Under the pieces are notes generated by a model that was not told the DNA's origin, searched no databases, and worked only from the letters and a program-made list of their open reading frames with translations. From the NCBI RefSeq assembly GCF_029635795.1, contig NZ_CP114280.1, forward strand, positions 310,001-374,000: 64,000 bases of DNA, given 5' to 3'. Positions 32,923 through 41,331 of this stretch are shown here, one piece after another; within the stretch, counting starts at the first letter, position 1, and each line of letters begins with the position of its first letter. Source of the stretch: Dickeya lacustris (GTDB lineage: Bacteria > Pseudomonadota > Gammaproteobacteria > Enterobacterales > Enterobacteriaceae). The position numbers were made by a program, and so were the translations under genes.

Positions 32923-34146
32923 CTACGGGCACTCGGCGGTGATTTGCACGGTGCTGATGGTGCGGGCGAGAAAACCGGCTTCACAATAGCACAGGTAAAA
33001 TAACCATAAGCGTCGAAAGCGATCGTCAAAACCGAGTGGTGCGATTTCAGACCAATGCTGGACAAATCGCTTGCGCCACTCATGCAGCGTGCGCGCATAA
33101 TCCATCCCCATATCATGCAGGTCACGCATCACCAGGCGAGAGTGCCGGGTCATGGTTTCATTTAGCGCGGTCACGGAGGGCAAAAAGCCGCCAGGAAAGA
33201 TGTAGCGCTGAATAAAGTCTACGCGTCGGCTATAGCGTGCATAGTATTGATCGCTGATGGTAATGGCTTGTAATACCAGGCGACCTCCGGGTTTCAGTCG
33301 TTGCTGGCAGTGCTGAAAGAAGACCGGCAGAAAGGCTTTGCCTACCGCCTCAATCATTTCGATGGAGACGATTTTGTCGTACTGCCCCGTCAGGTCGCGA
33401 TAATCCTGGCACAGTACCGTAATGCGATCATCAAGCCCCGCCTGCTGCACACGCTGGCGTGTATAGTCAAACTGCGCTTGCGAGACGGTGGTTGTGGTTA
33501 CGCGGCAGCCATATTCCCGTGCGGCGAACAGCGCCATTTCCCCCCAGCCGCTGCCTATCTCCAGGAGATGGTCGTGTTCACTGAGCTGCAATTGCTCGCA
33601 CAACCGGCGCAGTTTTGCTTGCTGTGCCTGCTCCAGCGTGGCATTGGGATCGGTATATAACGCGCTGGAATAGAGCATGCTGCGGTCAAGAAAACATTCA
33701 TAGAATCTGTTTCCCAAATCGTAATGCGCGGCAATATTGCGGCGAGCCTGGTGCCGGGTATTGCGGCGCAAGGCATGCCGTATTTTTTGCAACGGTAATA
33801 GCAGCAGTGAGAAACGGGACTCCAGTGCTGTTATTACCGCTCTGTTTTTGGCCAACGCCAGCAAGGTTGCCGTGAGATCCGGTGTGCTCCAGGCGCCATC
33901 AAGATAGCTTTCAGCCGCCCCAATTCCACCGCCGAGCAGACATTGGCGATAAAATATCGGGTCATGAACCGTGATATGAGCCTGCAATGCCGCGTGCGGA
34001 TGACCAAAGGCATGCTGTGTTCCATCGGCGTCATGCAGTTGCAGATAGACATCGCTGAGTTGACTGAGCAGCCGAAACACGACGCGCCGCGCCAGCGAAG
34101 CTGACCGCTGATGTGGCCGTTTCAGTGAGTAGGCAGGGTTATTCAT
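32923..34146 (-). CDS. Cfa-like SAM-dependent fatty-acid methyltransferase
   Basis: 407 residues of the cyclopropane-fatty-acid synthase family. An N-terminal lipid-facing domain (~1-130) is followed by a SAM-binding Rossmann core with LLEIGSGWGEMALFAA (~195) and lipid/active-site segments (CFLDRSMLYSSALYTD, EMIEAVGKAFLPVFF, YIFPGGFLPS). It acts on membrane phospholipid acyl chains. It is the last gene of a six-gene operon and its start overlaps the DUF1365 gene by 8 bases. In Rhodobacter-type operons the same partner genes go with a Cfa homologue that makes methyl-branched or furan fatty acids rather than cyclopropane, so 'Cfa-like' is safer than cfa itself. Confidence 0.88.
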   Translation of the reverse strand: MNNPAYSLKRPHQRSASLARRVVFRLLSQLSDVYLQLHDADGTQHAFGHPHAALQAHITVHDPIFYRQCLLGGGIGAAESYLDGAWSTPDLTATLLALAKNRAVITALESRFSLLLLPLQKIRHALRRNTRHQARRNIAAHYDLGNRFYECFLDRSMLYSSALYTDPNATLEQAQQAKLRRLCEQLQLSEHDHLLEIGSGWGEMALFAAREYGCRVTTTTVSQAQFDYTRQRVQQAGLDDRITVLCQDYRDLTGQYDKIVSIEMIEAVGKAFLPVFFQHCQQRLKPGGRLVLQAITISDQYYARYSRRVDFIQRYIFPGGFLPSVTALNETMTRHSRLVMRDLHDMGMDYARTLHEWRKRFVQHWSEIAPLGFDDRFRRLWLFYLCYCEAGFLARTISTVQITAECP

Positions 34147-34897
34147 GGTGCTTTCTCCCGCAAGATGGATGTGCGTAAACAGGAACGTTCTTTAGCCACA
34201 GGCGTAGCGCTTGCCAATAAATCGCCACGGCGGTTTTTAACGTCATCATCGGCAGACGACGGATATGCTGGTGCAGCGAACGGCGCGTGAGTGCGACGCG
34301 TCGCAATTGCAATGTGGCGTCGAGCACTTTGGTGGCATTGAGCGTGGTGTCTGAACCCGGTTCAGGGCGGTCATGGTTTTCGATATGAACGCTCAGTGAG
34401 GCGCCCGGCGCAGTAAAACGCCAATGGTAATCCATCTCTAACGGGTTGAAAGGCGAGACATGAAAGCGCTTGGCCTGCGGCGTCGGGTTATCTGCGGGGA
34501 TGGCATAGACATGCCGCTCATTCCACGGCGTGTTACGAACTTCAGCCAGTAACCAGCGTAACTGACCTGACTCGTCATGGCAGTAGTAAAAATTGACCGG
34601 ATTAAAATGGAACCCGCAATAACGGAGCTGGCAAAGCAAATAGACTTTGCCGTTCAGGGTTTCGCCGGTCAGCGCCGTTAAACGTTCCCGCACCGCGTGT
34701 TTGAGGTCACCGCCCGTCAGATAATCCTGCGGCTGAAAAGAGGCGAGCGCGATACGCCGTGATCCAATGCCCACCGTTTTTAATAGCGCCAACTCATCAA
34801 GGTCGAGCAACAGCATAAAAATCGGGTAGGTGAAGTCATGCGCCTTGGGCGAAAAGCGCCGATGACGCAGCCAGCCGCTATACAGTGCGCTGTTCAT
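34139..34897 (-). CDS. DUF1365 family protein
   Basis: 252 residues of the DUF1365 family (starts SALYSGWLRHRRFSPKAHDF; conserved FHFNPVNFYYCHDESG and HVSPFNPLEMDYHWRF). The biochemical function is not established. The family almost always occurs between a flavin amine-oxidase-like gene and a Cfa-like gene, as here, so it probably takes part in fatty-acid modification or in handling its product. It overlaps the upstream oxidase gene by 4 bases and the downstream methyltransferase gene by 8. Confidence 0.88.
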   Translation of the reverse strand: MNSALYSGWLRHRRFSPKAHDFTYPIFMLLLDLDELALLKTVGIGSRRIALASFQPQDYLTGGDLKHAVRERLTALTGETLNGKVYLLCQLRYCGFHFNPVNFYYCHDESGQLRWLLAEVRNTPWNERHVYAIPADNPTPQAKRFHVSPFNPLEMDYHWRFTAPGASLSVHIENHDRPEPGSDTTLNATKVLDATLQLRRVALTRRSLHQHIRRLPMMTLKTAVAIYWQALRLWLKNVPVYAHPSCGRKHHE

Positions 34898-36183
34898 GCT
34901 CCCTCCGTATTGCCGGTCAGCCGCTTGTTGAGTGTGCTGACCACATCCAGCGCGCTACGAACGCCATCTTCGTGAAAACCGTTATACCAATAAGCACCGC
35001 AGTACCAGGTGTGGTGGCGTCCACTGATTTCACGGCGGCGTCGCTGTGCCAACAGGCTGTCGGTGCTGAATACCGGGTGGTGGTAGGTGAAACGCCGTAG
35101 CACCTTGTGCGCGTCAATTGGCCGGGTCGGGTTGAGGGTAAGGCAAAAAGTATGCGGCGTTGATGGCGGTAATCCTTGCAGAATGTTCATGTTATAGGTC
35201 ACACAGGCTTGGGTTTGTTCCTCTTCCCGGTTGTCGCTATCAAGCCAGTAATTCCAGCTTGCCCAGGCTTTGCGGCGCAGGGGAAGCCAACGGGTGTCCG
35301 TATGCAGCACCACCTCGTTCGCCTGATAAGGCAGGCCGCCAAGAATATGCCGCTCGGCAGGCGTGGCATCTTGCAGGAGTGACAGCGCTTGATCGGCGTG
35401 GCAGGCGAAGATGACCTCATCAAAAAATTCACTGCCGCGCGCAGATAATACCCGTACGGCAACCGGGGAGCGCCACACTCCCGTCACCGGAGTGCGGCAC
35501 AAAAATGTCATGCGGTTATTTAACTGCTGCTGCATCCGCCGAATGTACTCGCGTGACCCGCCGGGTATTACATACCACTGCGGGCGATGCGTGATATCGA
35601 GCAGGCCGTGATGATTGAAAAAACGCAAGAAAAGGCGCAGAGAAAAACGGCGCATATCAGCCATTGACGCAGACCAGATAGCCGCACCCATCGGCAAAAT
35701 ATAGTGGCGGGCAAAATAGTCGTTAAAGTGCTCACGCGCCAATAAATCGCCCAATGTCAGCGCGTTATCCGGGCGGCGCGTGAGGTAGCGCTTGCAGCAA
35801 CGGTTAAAGCGCAAAATATCCCATAATAAGCGCCAGAAGCGCGGGTTGAGCACGTTGCGCTTTTGGGCGAACAGTGTTGCGAGCGTATGGCCGTTGTACT
35901 CAAGGCCGCTGGTCTGATTATGAACCGAAAAGCTCATTTGCGTTTTGTTACCCTGAAGGTTGAGATCATCAAGCAGGTTAATAAAACGCGGGTAGGTACG
36001 ATCGTTATAGACGATAAAACCGGTATCGATAGCGTATGTCTGTCCATCGAGGGCGACATCGACGGTGGCGGTGTGGCCGCCGAGATAGTCGTTGGCTTCA
36101 AATAGCGTTACCTGATGCTGCTCGGCCAGTTTCCAGGCGCAGGTCATGCCTGCAATACCGCTGCCGATAATGGCTATTTTCAT
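34894..36183 (-). CDS. NAD(P)-binding FAD-dependent amine-oxidase-like protein
   Basis: 429 residues with an N-terminal FAD-binding motif IAIIGSGIAGMTCAW (GxGxxG, residues 7-12), followed by the second glycine region YLGGHTATVD. The C-terminus has the FAD-closing motif GAYWYNGFHEDGVRSAL. The family includes predicted flavin desaturases/oxidases of unsaturated or branched fatty acids (UfaD-like in furan fatty acid synthesis, by operon analogy). The start overlaps the SDR stop by 4 bases. The substrate is inferred only from neighbours. Confidence 0.87.
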   Translation of the reverse strand: MKIAIIGSGIAGMTCAWKLAEQHQVTLFEANDYLGGHTATVDVALDGQTYAIDTGFIVYNDRTYPRFINLLDDLNLQGNKTQMSFSVHNQTSGLEYNGHTLATLFAQKRNVLNPRFWRLLWDILRFNRCCKRYLTRRPDNALTLGDLLAREHFNDYFARHYILPMGAAIWSASMADMRRFSLRLFLRFFNHHGLLDITHRPQWYVIPGGSREYIRRMQQQLNNRMTFLCRTPVTGVWRSPVAVRVLSARGSEFFDEVIFACHADQALSLLQDATPAERHILGGLPYQANEVVLHTDTRWLPLRRKAWASWNYWLDSDNREEEQTQACVTYNMNILQGLPPSTPHTFCLTLNPTRPIDAHKVLRRFTYHHPVFSTDSLLAQRRRREISGRHHTWYCGAYWYNGFHEDGVRSALDVVSTLNKRLTGNTEGA

Positions 36184-36899
36184 GATCTCACCATGCGTCG
36201 TGTAATGCGTTGTTGTAGTGATAGGGGCAGCCGTGCCAACAGACCAAGTAGCCAGGCAAAGACACAGGGAAAGCGGATTTCATCGCGCCCGGCGGCGATG
36301 CCACGGCGAATGGCGCGCGAGGCTGCCTGCACGCTGATTTGCATTGGCATCGGAAAATCATTGCGTTGGGTGAGCGGCGTATCGACAAAGCCTGGCATGA
36401 CGACGGTCACGGCGATACCGCGAGAAGACAGATCCAGCCGCAGACTGTGGGCGAAATAGGTCAGCGCGGCTTTAGATGCGCCATAAGCCTGCGCGCGTGG
36501 TAGCGCCACCAATCCGGCCAGAGAACCGATAACAACAATTCGCGCCCCTGGGTTTAGCTGCGGCAGCAGTGTTTCGAGGCAATAGATTGGCCCGAACAGA
36601 TTAGTGGCGAACACGCGGTGAATTTTGTCTATCTCTATTTGCCCGCCGTCAAGGTACTCACAGGTGCCTGCATTCAGAATCACCAAATCGCAGGCGGCGT
36701 CGGTCAAATGATGACGGGTTTGCGCCAATTGGCTGACGTCAAAAACCCGTTGCTGAATATGACGCCCCGGTTGATTGAGCGCTGTCAGTGCCTGAGCGTT
36801 GCGGCCACACGCCAGCACCTCCCAGCCGTCATCGGCGTAATCGCAGGCCAGTTGTTTACCGATACCGGAGCTGGCGCCGGTAATGAGGACGCGCTTCAT
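36180..36899 (-). CDS. Short-chain dehydrogenase/reductase
   Basis: 239-residue classical SDR. The cofactor motif TGASSGIGKQ is at residues ~7-16, NAG is in LVILNAGTC, and the catalytic YGASK motif sits at ~147 with an upstream Ser (IGSLAGLV). A hydrophobic C-terminal stretch (FAWLLGLLARLPLSL) suggests membrane association, fitting a lipid substrate. It overlaps both neighbours by 4 bases in the operon. Confidence 0.9.
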   Translation of the reverse strand: MKRVLITGASSGIGKQLACDYADDGWEVLACGRNAQALTALNQPGRHIQQRVFDVSQLAQTRHHLTDAACDLVILNAGTCEYLDGGQIEIDKIHRVFATNLFGPIYCLETLLPQLNPGARIVVIGSLAGLVALPRAQAYGASKAALTYFAHSLRLDLSSRGIAVTVVMPGFVDTPLTQRNDFPMPMQISVQAASRAIRRGIAAGRDEIRFPCVFAWLLGLLARLPLSLQQRITRRMVRS

Positions 36900-37327
36900 G
36901 GTGTCAGCCTCGTTTTTAGCATGCGGATCGCCGGGCCGATGATAGGCAACTGTTCATACAGCAGGGCACCCATATCGTAGAAGTCTTGCTGCCAGCGTAT
37001 GCGCGCATGGTCATATTCCAGCCATGAGCAGCCTTCCAGAGTCAACGCCGCACCGCGCCGCAGGCGAGGGTGTGCATAGTCCATACGCCACAACAGGGTG
37101 GCTCGCTGCCCCTCGCTGAGAACACGGTGTACATCAAAGCGGCAATAGGCAGTGTTCGCCAGTAAACCATTGAAGTAATTGCACAACTGCATCAGGCCGT
37201 GGTGTTGGCCGAGCGGGTCTTGTAACACCACATCCTGATGATAGAACGCCGCCAGTTGTACCGGCGTGCAGATATCAAGCTGGCGATAGAATTGGATAAT
37301 CGCTTGCAACTCCGGGGACGTGGTCAT
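36896..37327 (-). CDS. SnoaL/NTF2-like small protein
   Basis: 143 residues of the SnoaL-like/nuclear-transport-factor-2 cone fold (IIQFYRQLDICTPVQLAAFYHQDVVLQDPLG at the N-terminus, split here only by recognition; DYAHPRLRRGAALTLEG later). Members are small-molecule isomerases, hydrolases or non-catalytic binders. The gene lies between the regulator and the SDR gene and overlaps both by 4 bases. The role is unknown; it may bind the lipid intermediate of the pathway. Confidence 0.82.
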   Translation of the reverse strand: MTTSPELQAIIQFYRQLDICTPVQLAAFYHQDVVLQDPLGQHHGLMQLCNYFNGLLANTAYCRFDVHRVLSEGQRATLLWRMDYAHPRLRRGAALTLEGCSWLEYDHARIRWQQDFYDMGALLYEQLPIIGPAIRMLKTRLTP

Positions 37328-38073
37328 GCCACCTCCTGTTGGCTCAGAATAACGAGCTCGATGCGGTGGTTAGCGGCCAGCCATTGCTGATGCTGGTGAT
37401 GTTGCTCGGCGGTCAGGGGTTGGGCGTTAACCAACAGCCAACTGCAACCGGGCATCAATTCTGGCCGTGGATAGGTTAACGATTGGGGAACCACGCTACA
37501 GCGCTGTGATGAGGGGGTGCGACGTAATGCTTCCAGCCAGACTTCGGTGGTGTCCTGAAGTTGCCAGCCTGCGACAATGACATCTGTTCCGGCGCGTTTA
37601 CGCGCCCCTTCCAGACAAAACGCACAATAGCTGATAATGACGCTATCAAGCAGGTGATGCAGCGTTTGAATGGTCTCCTGGGGGCTGGCAAGACGTGCGC
37701 GCAGGGGGCGCAGTACCTTCTCTACCAGATAATCACTGGGATACTCGCGCCCGGTTTCATACAGCAGGCTGCGTAAGCGGGACAGCTCTCCTGACTGTAA
37801 CGGCGTGAGGAGCGCATCCTGTAAATCCGTATTGCCTTGCCCCGTACTCACGGATTGGCCTTCCAGCAGGCGTTTTATCTGGCCTATCGGCACGCCTTTT
37901 TGAATCCACGAGAGAATGATGCCGACTTCTATCAAGTCAGCGTCGTCGTAAACGCGATGGCCGCCCTCGGTACGTTTCGGGCTAAGTAGCCCATAGCGCC
38001 GCTGCCAGGCCCGTAATGTCACGGCATTCACGCCACAGCGGGCCGAAAATTCACTGATACTGTAAGTGGTCAT
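37324..38073 (-). CDS. MerR-family regulator, MlrA-like
   Basis: 249 residues from ATG 38073, whose N-terminus (MTTYSISEFSARCGVN) aligns with MlrA. A GTG nine codons earlier (38100) has a somewhat better ribosome site and is the alternative. The winged HTH is at residues ~3-70 (VTLRAWQRRYGLL, with TEGGHRVY as the wing). The C-terminal domain is MlrA-like; it lacks the ExxH/DxHxxG residues needed to bind B12, so it is not a light-sensing LitR/CarH. It is the first gene of the operon it probably controls. Direct repeats in the promoter region (38123-38158) are the likely operator. Confidence 0.86.
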   Translation of the reverse strand: MTTYSISEFSARCGVNAVTLRAWQRRYGLLSPKRTEGGHRVYDDADLIEVGIILSWIQKGVPIGQIKRLLEGQSVSTGQGNTDLQDALLTPLQSGELSRLRSLLYETGREYPSDYLVEKVLRPLRARLASPQETIQTLHHLLDSVIISYCAFCLEGARKRAGTDVIVAGWQLQDTTEVWLEALRRTPSSQRCSVVPQSLTYPRPELMPGCSWLLVNAQPLTAEQHHQHQQWLAANHRIELVILSQQEVA

Positions 38074-38122
38074 ACGTTGTCGTACCCCGAATTCCCTCAC
38101 CGTTTAAACCTTAGTCAATCGC

Positions 38123-38158
38123 ACAAACTTATACAAACTTTTATTTTTGTACAAATTA
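38123..38158. promoter_or_regulatory. Candidate MerR/MlrA operator: three direct repeats
   Basis: ACAAACTT occurs at 38123-38130 and at 38133-38140 (10 bp apart, one helical turn). A related ACAAATTA follows at 38151-38158, within ttttgtacaaatt. The tgtaca core matches sites known for MlrA and for LitR/CarH regulators. The site lies 50-85 bases before the MlrA-like gene and 170-200 before the divergent secreted-protein gene, so it could act on both. Confidence 0.55.
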
Positions 38159-38328
38159 ATTCGCCGAAAAACAGACGTCGCATGCCGTGCCCGCGCTGCC
38201 GACGATAGCCGCTATGCGCCTTTAAATTCATACAGTTGGCGTTTTCCTGCAATTCAGTGAATTTAGGGTATAGTGTTAAGAGGGGATGGAATAACATCAG
38301 AATAATGCGTGGTTAAGGAGAGAAAAAA

Positions 38329-38901
38329 ATGATTAACAGCATGATGAAAAGGGGACTGTGTGGCTTGCTGCTGGCCATGCCGCTGGCAAGCCAGGCTGAC
38401 CCGAACCCGGATTTAATTGCCGGTTATACCTCTCAACAACTGGCGGATGCGCTGCCATCGGTGGTGGATGGCTTAAAACGTCGGGGCGTCGAAGCCGATG
38501 CTAAAGCGCATTCGGTTCAGGCTGAATATGTCGATACGGCTACCCGGCGCAAAGCGCTGGTCACGATTTATACATTGCCGTCACCAGCGGATAAAGTGCA
38601 GGCTGCGATGGGAGATAGCGATTTAGATGCGGTGATAGCCAGCTCGGAAAAAGAGATGTTACGCCAGCGCATACGGCCTGAGAAAAAAGAGCTGGTTGCG
38701 GAAGGCGCGCCGAAGTTTCGCTGCTTGCTCACCTTGCTAAACGATCAGGTTGTGCATTCGTTGTGCGCGGCGATAGTGAAGGGGCGGGTGGTGGAAATTC
38801 AGCCGGTAACGTTGGTGGATAACAAGCAATTCGCGCCCGCCCAACAGCATCAGGCTGACATGGTACTGGCTATCGGTAAAAGTTTGCTGTCAGCCAAATA
38901 A
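38329..38901 (+). CDS. Secreted hypothetical protein
   Basis: 190 residues with a signal peptide (MINSMMKRGLCGLLLAMPLASQA, probable cleavage SQA|D). ATG 38329 has an aaggagag ribosome site about 7 bases ahead; ATGs at 38341 and 38344 are alternatives. The mature domain is about 167 residues with two cysteines (KFRCLLT, HSLCAAI). No family recognised; periplasmic. It is divergent from the MlrA-like operon and may share its control region. It is followed by a 12-bp tandem-repeat array and an intrinsic terminator. Confidence 0.7.
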   Translation: MINSMMKRGLCGLLLAMPLASQADPNPDLIAGYTSQQLADALPSVVDGLKRRGVEADAKAHSVQAEYVDTATRRKALVTIYTLPSPADKVQAAMGDSDLDAVIASSEKEMLRQRIRPEKKELVAEGAPKFRCLLTLLNDQVVHSLCAAIVKGRVVEIQPVTLVDNKQFAPAQQHQADMVLAIGKSLLSAK

Positions 38902-38909
38902 CGGCTTTT

Positions 38910-38981
38910 GCTCCTCAATCGGCCTTTCAATCAGCCTCTCAATGGGCCTTTCAGTTCGCCTTTCAATTCGCTTCTCAAGGA
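38910..38981. repeat. 12-bp imperfect tandem repeat x6 after the secreted-protein gene
   Basis: Six contiguous units of exactly 12 bases, consensus gcctytcaatnn (for example gcctttcaatca, gcctctcaatgg, gcctttcagttc, gcctttcaattc). The array starts 9 bases after the stop codon at 38899-38901 and ends just before the terminator stem. Confidence 0.88.
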
Positions 38982-38984
38982 AAG

Positions 38985-39010
38985 CCCGGCATCACTCGCC
39001 GGGTTTTTTT
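38985..39010 (+). terminator. Intrinsic terminator
   Basis: Stem cccggc/gccggg with a 7-base loop followed by seven T. It lies immediately after the 12-bp repeat array and serves the secreted-protein gene. Confidence 0.9.
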
Positions 39011-39177
39011 GTGCTCAATCTGAATAAATAAAATCACTTATGATCAATATAAAGCATAATTTGGTTTAATTTGTGATTAATATCACTATTTTTTGCTAAA
39101 AAAAACGCACTTTAATCCGATAAGCCAACAGGTGTGTTTACCTTTGTTGCCGTTTGTTCACTGTTGGAGATGCAAGG

Positions 39178-41121
39178 ATGAGTGCGTTTGTAAATTATGT
39201 GAGAAATCTCAAGATAGCTCACAAACTGTATGGTGGATTTGGCGTTGTCCTGCTGCTGGTGATGCTGGCGTCAGCATTGAGTTCGGTTCGTTTTTTTACC
39301 ATTCGCGATCTGTACATCAAAAGCGCCATCATGAATGAAATGGGTGATTTCATCGATCTCACCCGTATTGCGCGGATCAAGTTCACCTACACGCTGAATA
39401 ATGACAATTTAGCGAACCTAAACAAGTACCTTGAACAGGCACGCCAGCTTAATGAAAAAGCCAGAGCATTGCGGTGGGAGGGGGATTATCAGCAACAGCT
39501 CAACGCAGTAGCGCAGGATTTTAGCGACTATACCCGTCAACTGGAGCGTATTAAAGCCAGTGCGCAGGCGGTTGCGCAGGCGCGTGAGCAAACGGCGTCA
39601 GACCCGTTGGCCGGGGTGGACGCGGCATTTTATGCCACGGTTAGCGATCCGGCGCTATTACGTCACTATCATCAAACCAGCGTGCGTTACTGGCAACTGG
39701 TGGATTACGCCCATCAGCTACAAAAAGACAACAGCGAGGCGTCTTTTAAGGCGATGCAGGGCGCTTATACTGCGGCAAAAAAAGCATTTGATGAGTTAAA
39801 CGCCCAATTGCCACCGCAAGAACGTGAGCGTGTTCGTGAGCTTGGCTATCACATTGAGCGTTATAACCAGATCAGTGTGAAATACAACGAGAGTGTCACG
39901 CAGTTAAAAGAGGCGGATACCGCGTTGAGAACCACCGGCGATAAGCTGATTAATGACATAACTATGATGCTCAATACGCTTTCTTCGCGTAATAACGAGG
40001 TCATCAATAATGCCGTGCTATATACCACGCTATTTGGTCTGGCGGCGATGGTACTTGGGGTGCTGATAGCCTGGTCGGTGACGCGCCAGATAACCCGGCC
40101 ATTGATGGCCAACCTGAAGCTTGCCGAGCAGATAGCCGCAGGCGATTTAACCACAACCGTGGTGGTTGCTCGCCATGATGAGCTGGGGAAACTGACACAC
40201 GCGATGATGGTGATGACAGACCGATTGCGTCAGTTAATTGCCGATATTCGTCACAGTGTTGACAGTGTCGCCAGCGCTGCGTCGCAAATCGCTGCCGGTA
40301 ATCACGACCTGTCCTCACGTACCGAACAACAATCCTCAGCGATAGTCGAAACGGCTGCCAGTATGGAGCAATTAACGGCAACGGTGAAAAACAATGCGGA
40401 TAATGCGCGGCATGCCAGCCAGATTGCTGAACAGGCATCCGACAATGCCGATCGCGGCGGTGCGATTATCCATGATGTGATTCAGACCATGGCAGACATT
40501 TCCGGTAGTTCGAAGCGAATTTCCGATATCACCACCGTCATAAACGGCATCGCTTTCCAGACCAATATCCTGGCGCTAAACGCCGCCGTTGAAGCCGCGC
40601 GGGCAGGCGAGCAGGGACGTGGCTTTGCCGTTGTCGCTGGCGAAGTGCGCAATTTGGCGCAACGCAGCGCTCAGGCCGCCAAAGAGATAGAAAGTTTGAT
40701 TTCAGAGTCCGTTACCCGGGTCAATACCGGGACGGTGTTGGTGTCTGATGCCGGTCACGCGATGGATGAACTGATGGCGTCAGTGAAGCGGGTACACGAT
40801 ATTATGGGGGAAATTACCTCTGCATCGGATGAGCAGAGCCGGGGAATCACCCAGATTGGCGCAGCGGTTGCGGAAATGGATACCACCACGCAACAAAATG
40901 CGGCGATGGTGCAACAATCATCGGCGGCGGCTAATGCGCTGGAAGAGGAAGCGGCGAAACTCTCTGAGCGGGTGGCGGTATTCCGTGTCTCTCCGCAAGA
41001 GGCCAGCGGCGTTGTCAGCGCCCGTGCGCCGCATCGCGTGGCCTCAGCCACCCGCACCGCCTCACTACCGGCCTCGACGGCGTCCGGTTTGCAAGATAAA
41101 GATAACTGGTCATCATTTTGA
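39178..41121 (+). CDS. Methyl-accepting chemotaxis protein, HBM-type, with NWxxF tail
   Basis: 647 residues from ATG 39178 (ggag ribosome site, 8 bases). Helix 1 (~19-41) is followed by a long, all-helical periplasmic domain of ~240 residues that fits the helical bimodular (HBM) sensor class, then helix 2 (~281-303), HAMP and the signalling domain with [20 protein letters not shown]. The C-terminus ends DNWSSF, a CheR/CheB tether of NWxxF type, so this receptor should support methylation of tetherless receptors such as the one at 8006-9571. HBM receptors in other bacteria sense organic acids or similar; the ligand is unknown here. A 14-bp tandem array and a bidirectional terminator follow. 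Confidence 0.93.
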   Translation: MSAFVNYVRNLKIAHKLYGGFGVVLLLVMLASALSSVRFFTIRDLYIKSAIMNEMGDFIDLTRIARIKFTYTLNNDNLANLNKYLEQARQLNEKARALRWEGDYQQQLNAVAQDFSDYTRQLERIKASAQAVAQAREQTASDPLAGVDAAFYATVSDPALLRHYHQTSVRYWQLVDYAHQLQKDNSEASFKAMQGAYTAAKKAFDELNAQLPPQERERVRELGYHIERYNQISVKYNESVTQLKEADTALRTTGDKLINDITMMLNTLSSRNNEVINNAVLYTTLFGLAAMVLGVLIAWSVTRQITRPLMANLKLAEQIAAGDLTTTVVVARHDELGKLTHAMMVMTDRLRQLIADIRHSVDSVASAASQIAAGNHDLSSRTEQQSSAIVETAASMEQLTATVKNNADNARHASQIAEQASDNADRGGAIIHDVIQTMADISGSSKRISDITTVINGIAFQTNILALNAAVEAARAGEQGRGFAVVAGEVRNLAQRSAQAAKEIESLISESVTRVNTGTVLVSDAGHAMDELMASVKRVHDIMGEITSASDEQSRGITQIGAAVAEMDTTTQQNAAMVQQSSAAANALEEEAAKLSERVAVFRVSPQEASGVVSARAPHRVASATRTASLPASTASGLQDKDNWSSF

Positions 41122-41220
41122 CCCGTGCATTATGTTGACCCGTGCAGTGTTGCCGGACTGACGTGCGTGCAGGCGTCCAGGGCCGAACACACAGCGAAGG
41201 TAGCACGCTGAAAGCAAAGT

Positions 41221-41290
41221 GGTAAAAGTAATACGGTAAGAATTACACGGTAAGCGTTACACAGTAAAAGTAACGCGGTAAAAATAACAC
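41221..41290. repeat. 14-bp imperfect tandem repeat x5 after the chemoreceptor gene
   Basis: Five contiguous units of exactly 14 bases: ggtaaaagtaatac, ggtaagaattacac, ggtaagcgttacac, agtaaaagtaacgc, ggtaaaaataacac. The array lies ~100 bases after the chemoreceptor stop, and its last unit runs into the left arm of the terminator. Confidence 0.9.
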
Positions 41291-41316
41291 CGGCGGCATT
41301 CGCCGCCGGTGTATTT
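41287..41316. terminator. Bidirectional terminator
   Basis: 11-bp arms acaccggcggc/gccgccggtgt around attc, with a short T-run on the right. It separates the rightward chemoreceptor gene from the leftward UlaA-like gene. Confidence 0.85.
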
Positions 41317-41331
41317 CCCCCCACGTGTCCG

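Noticed and set aside
37324..38100. Calling the MerR-type regulator a B12/light sensor (LitR/CarH)
   Set aside because: The C-terminal domain lacks the ExxH and DxHxxG residues that hold cobalamin; it is MlrA-like.
38910..38981. CRISPR array
   Set aside because: Units are contiguous and diverged with no unique spacers and no cas genes; the same holds for the other arrays.
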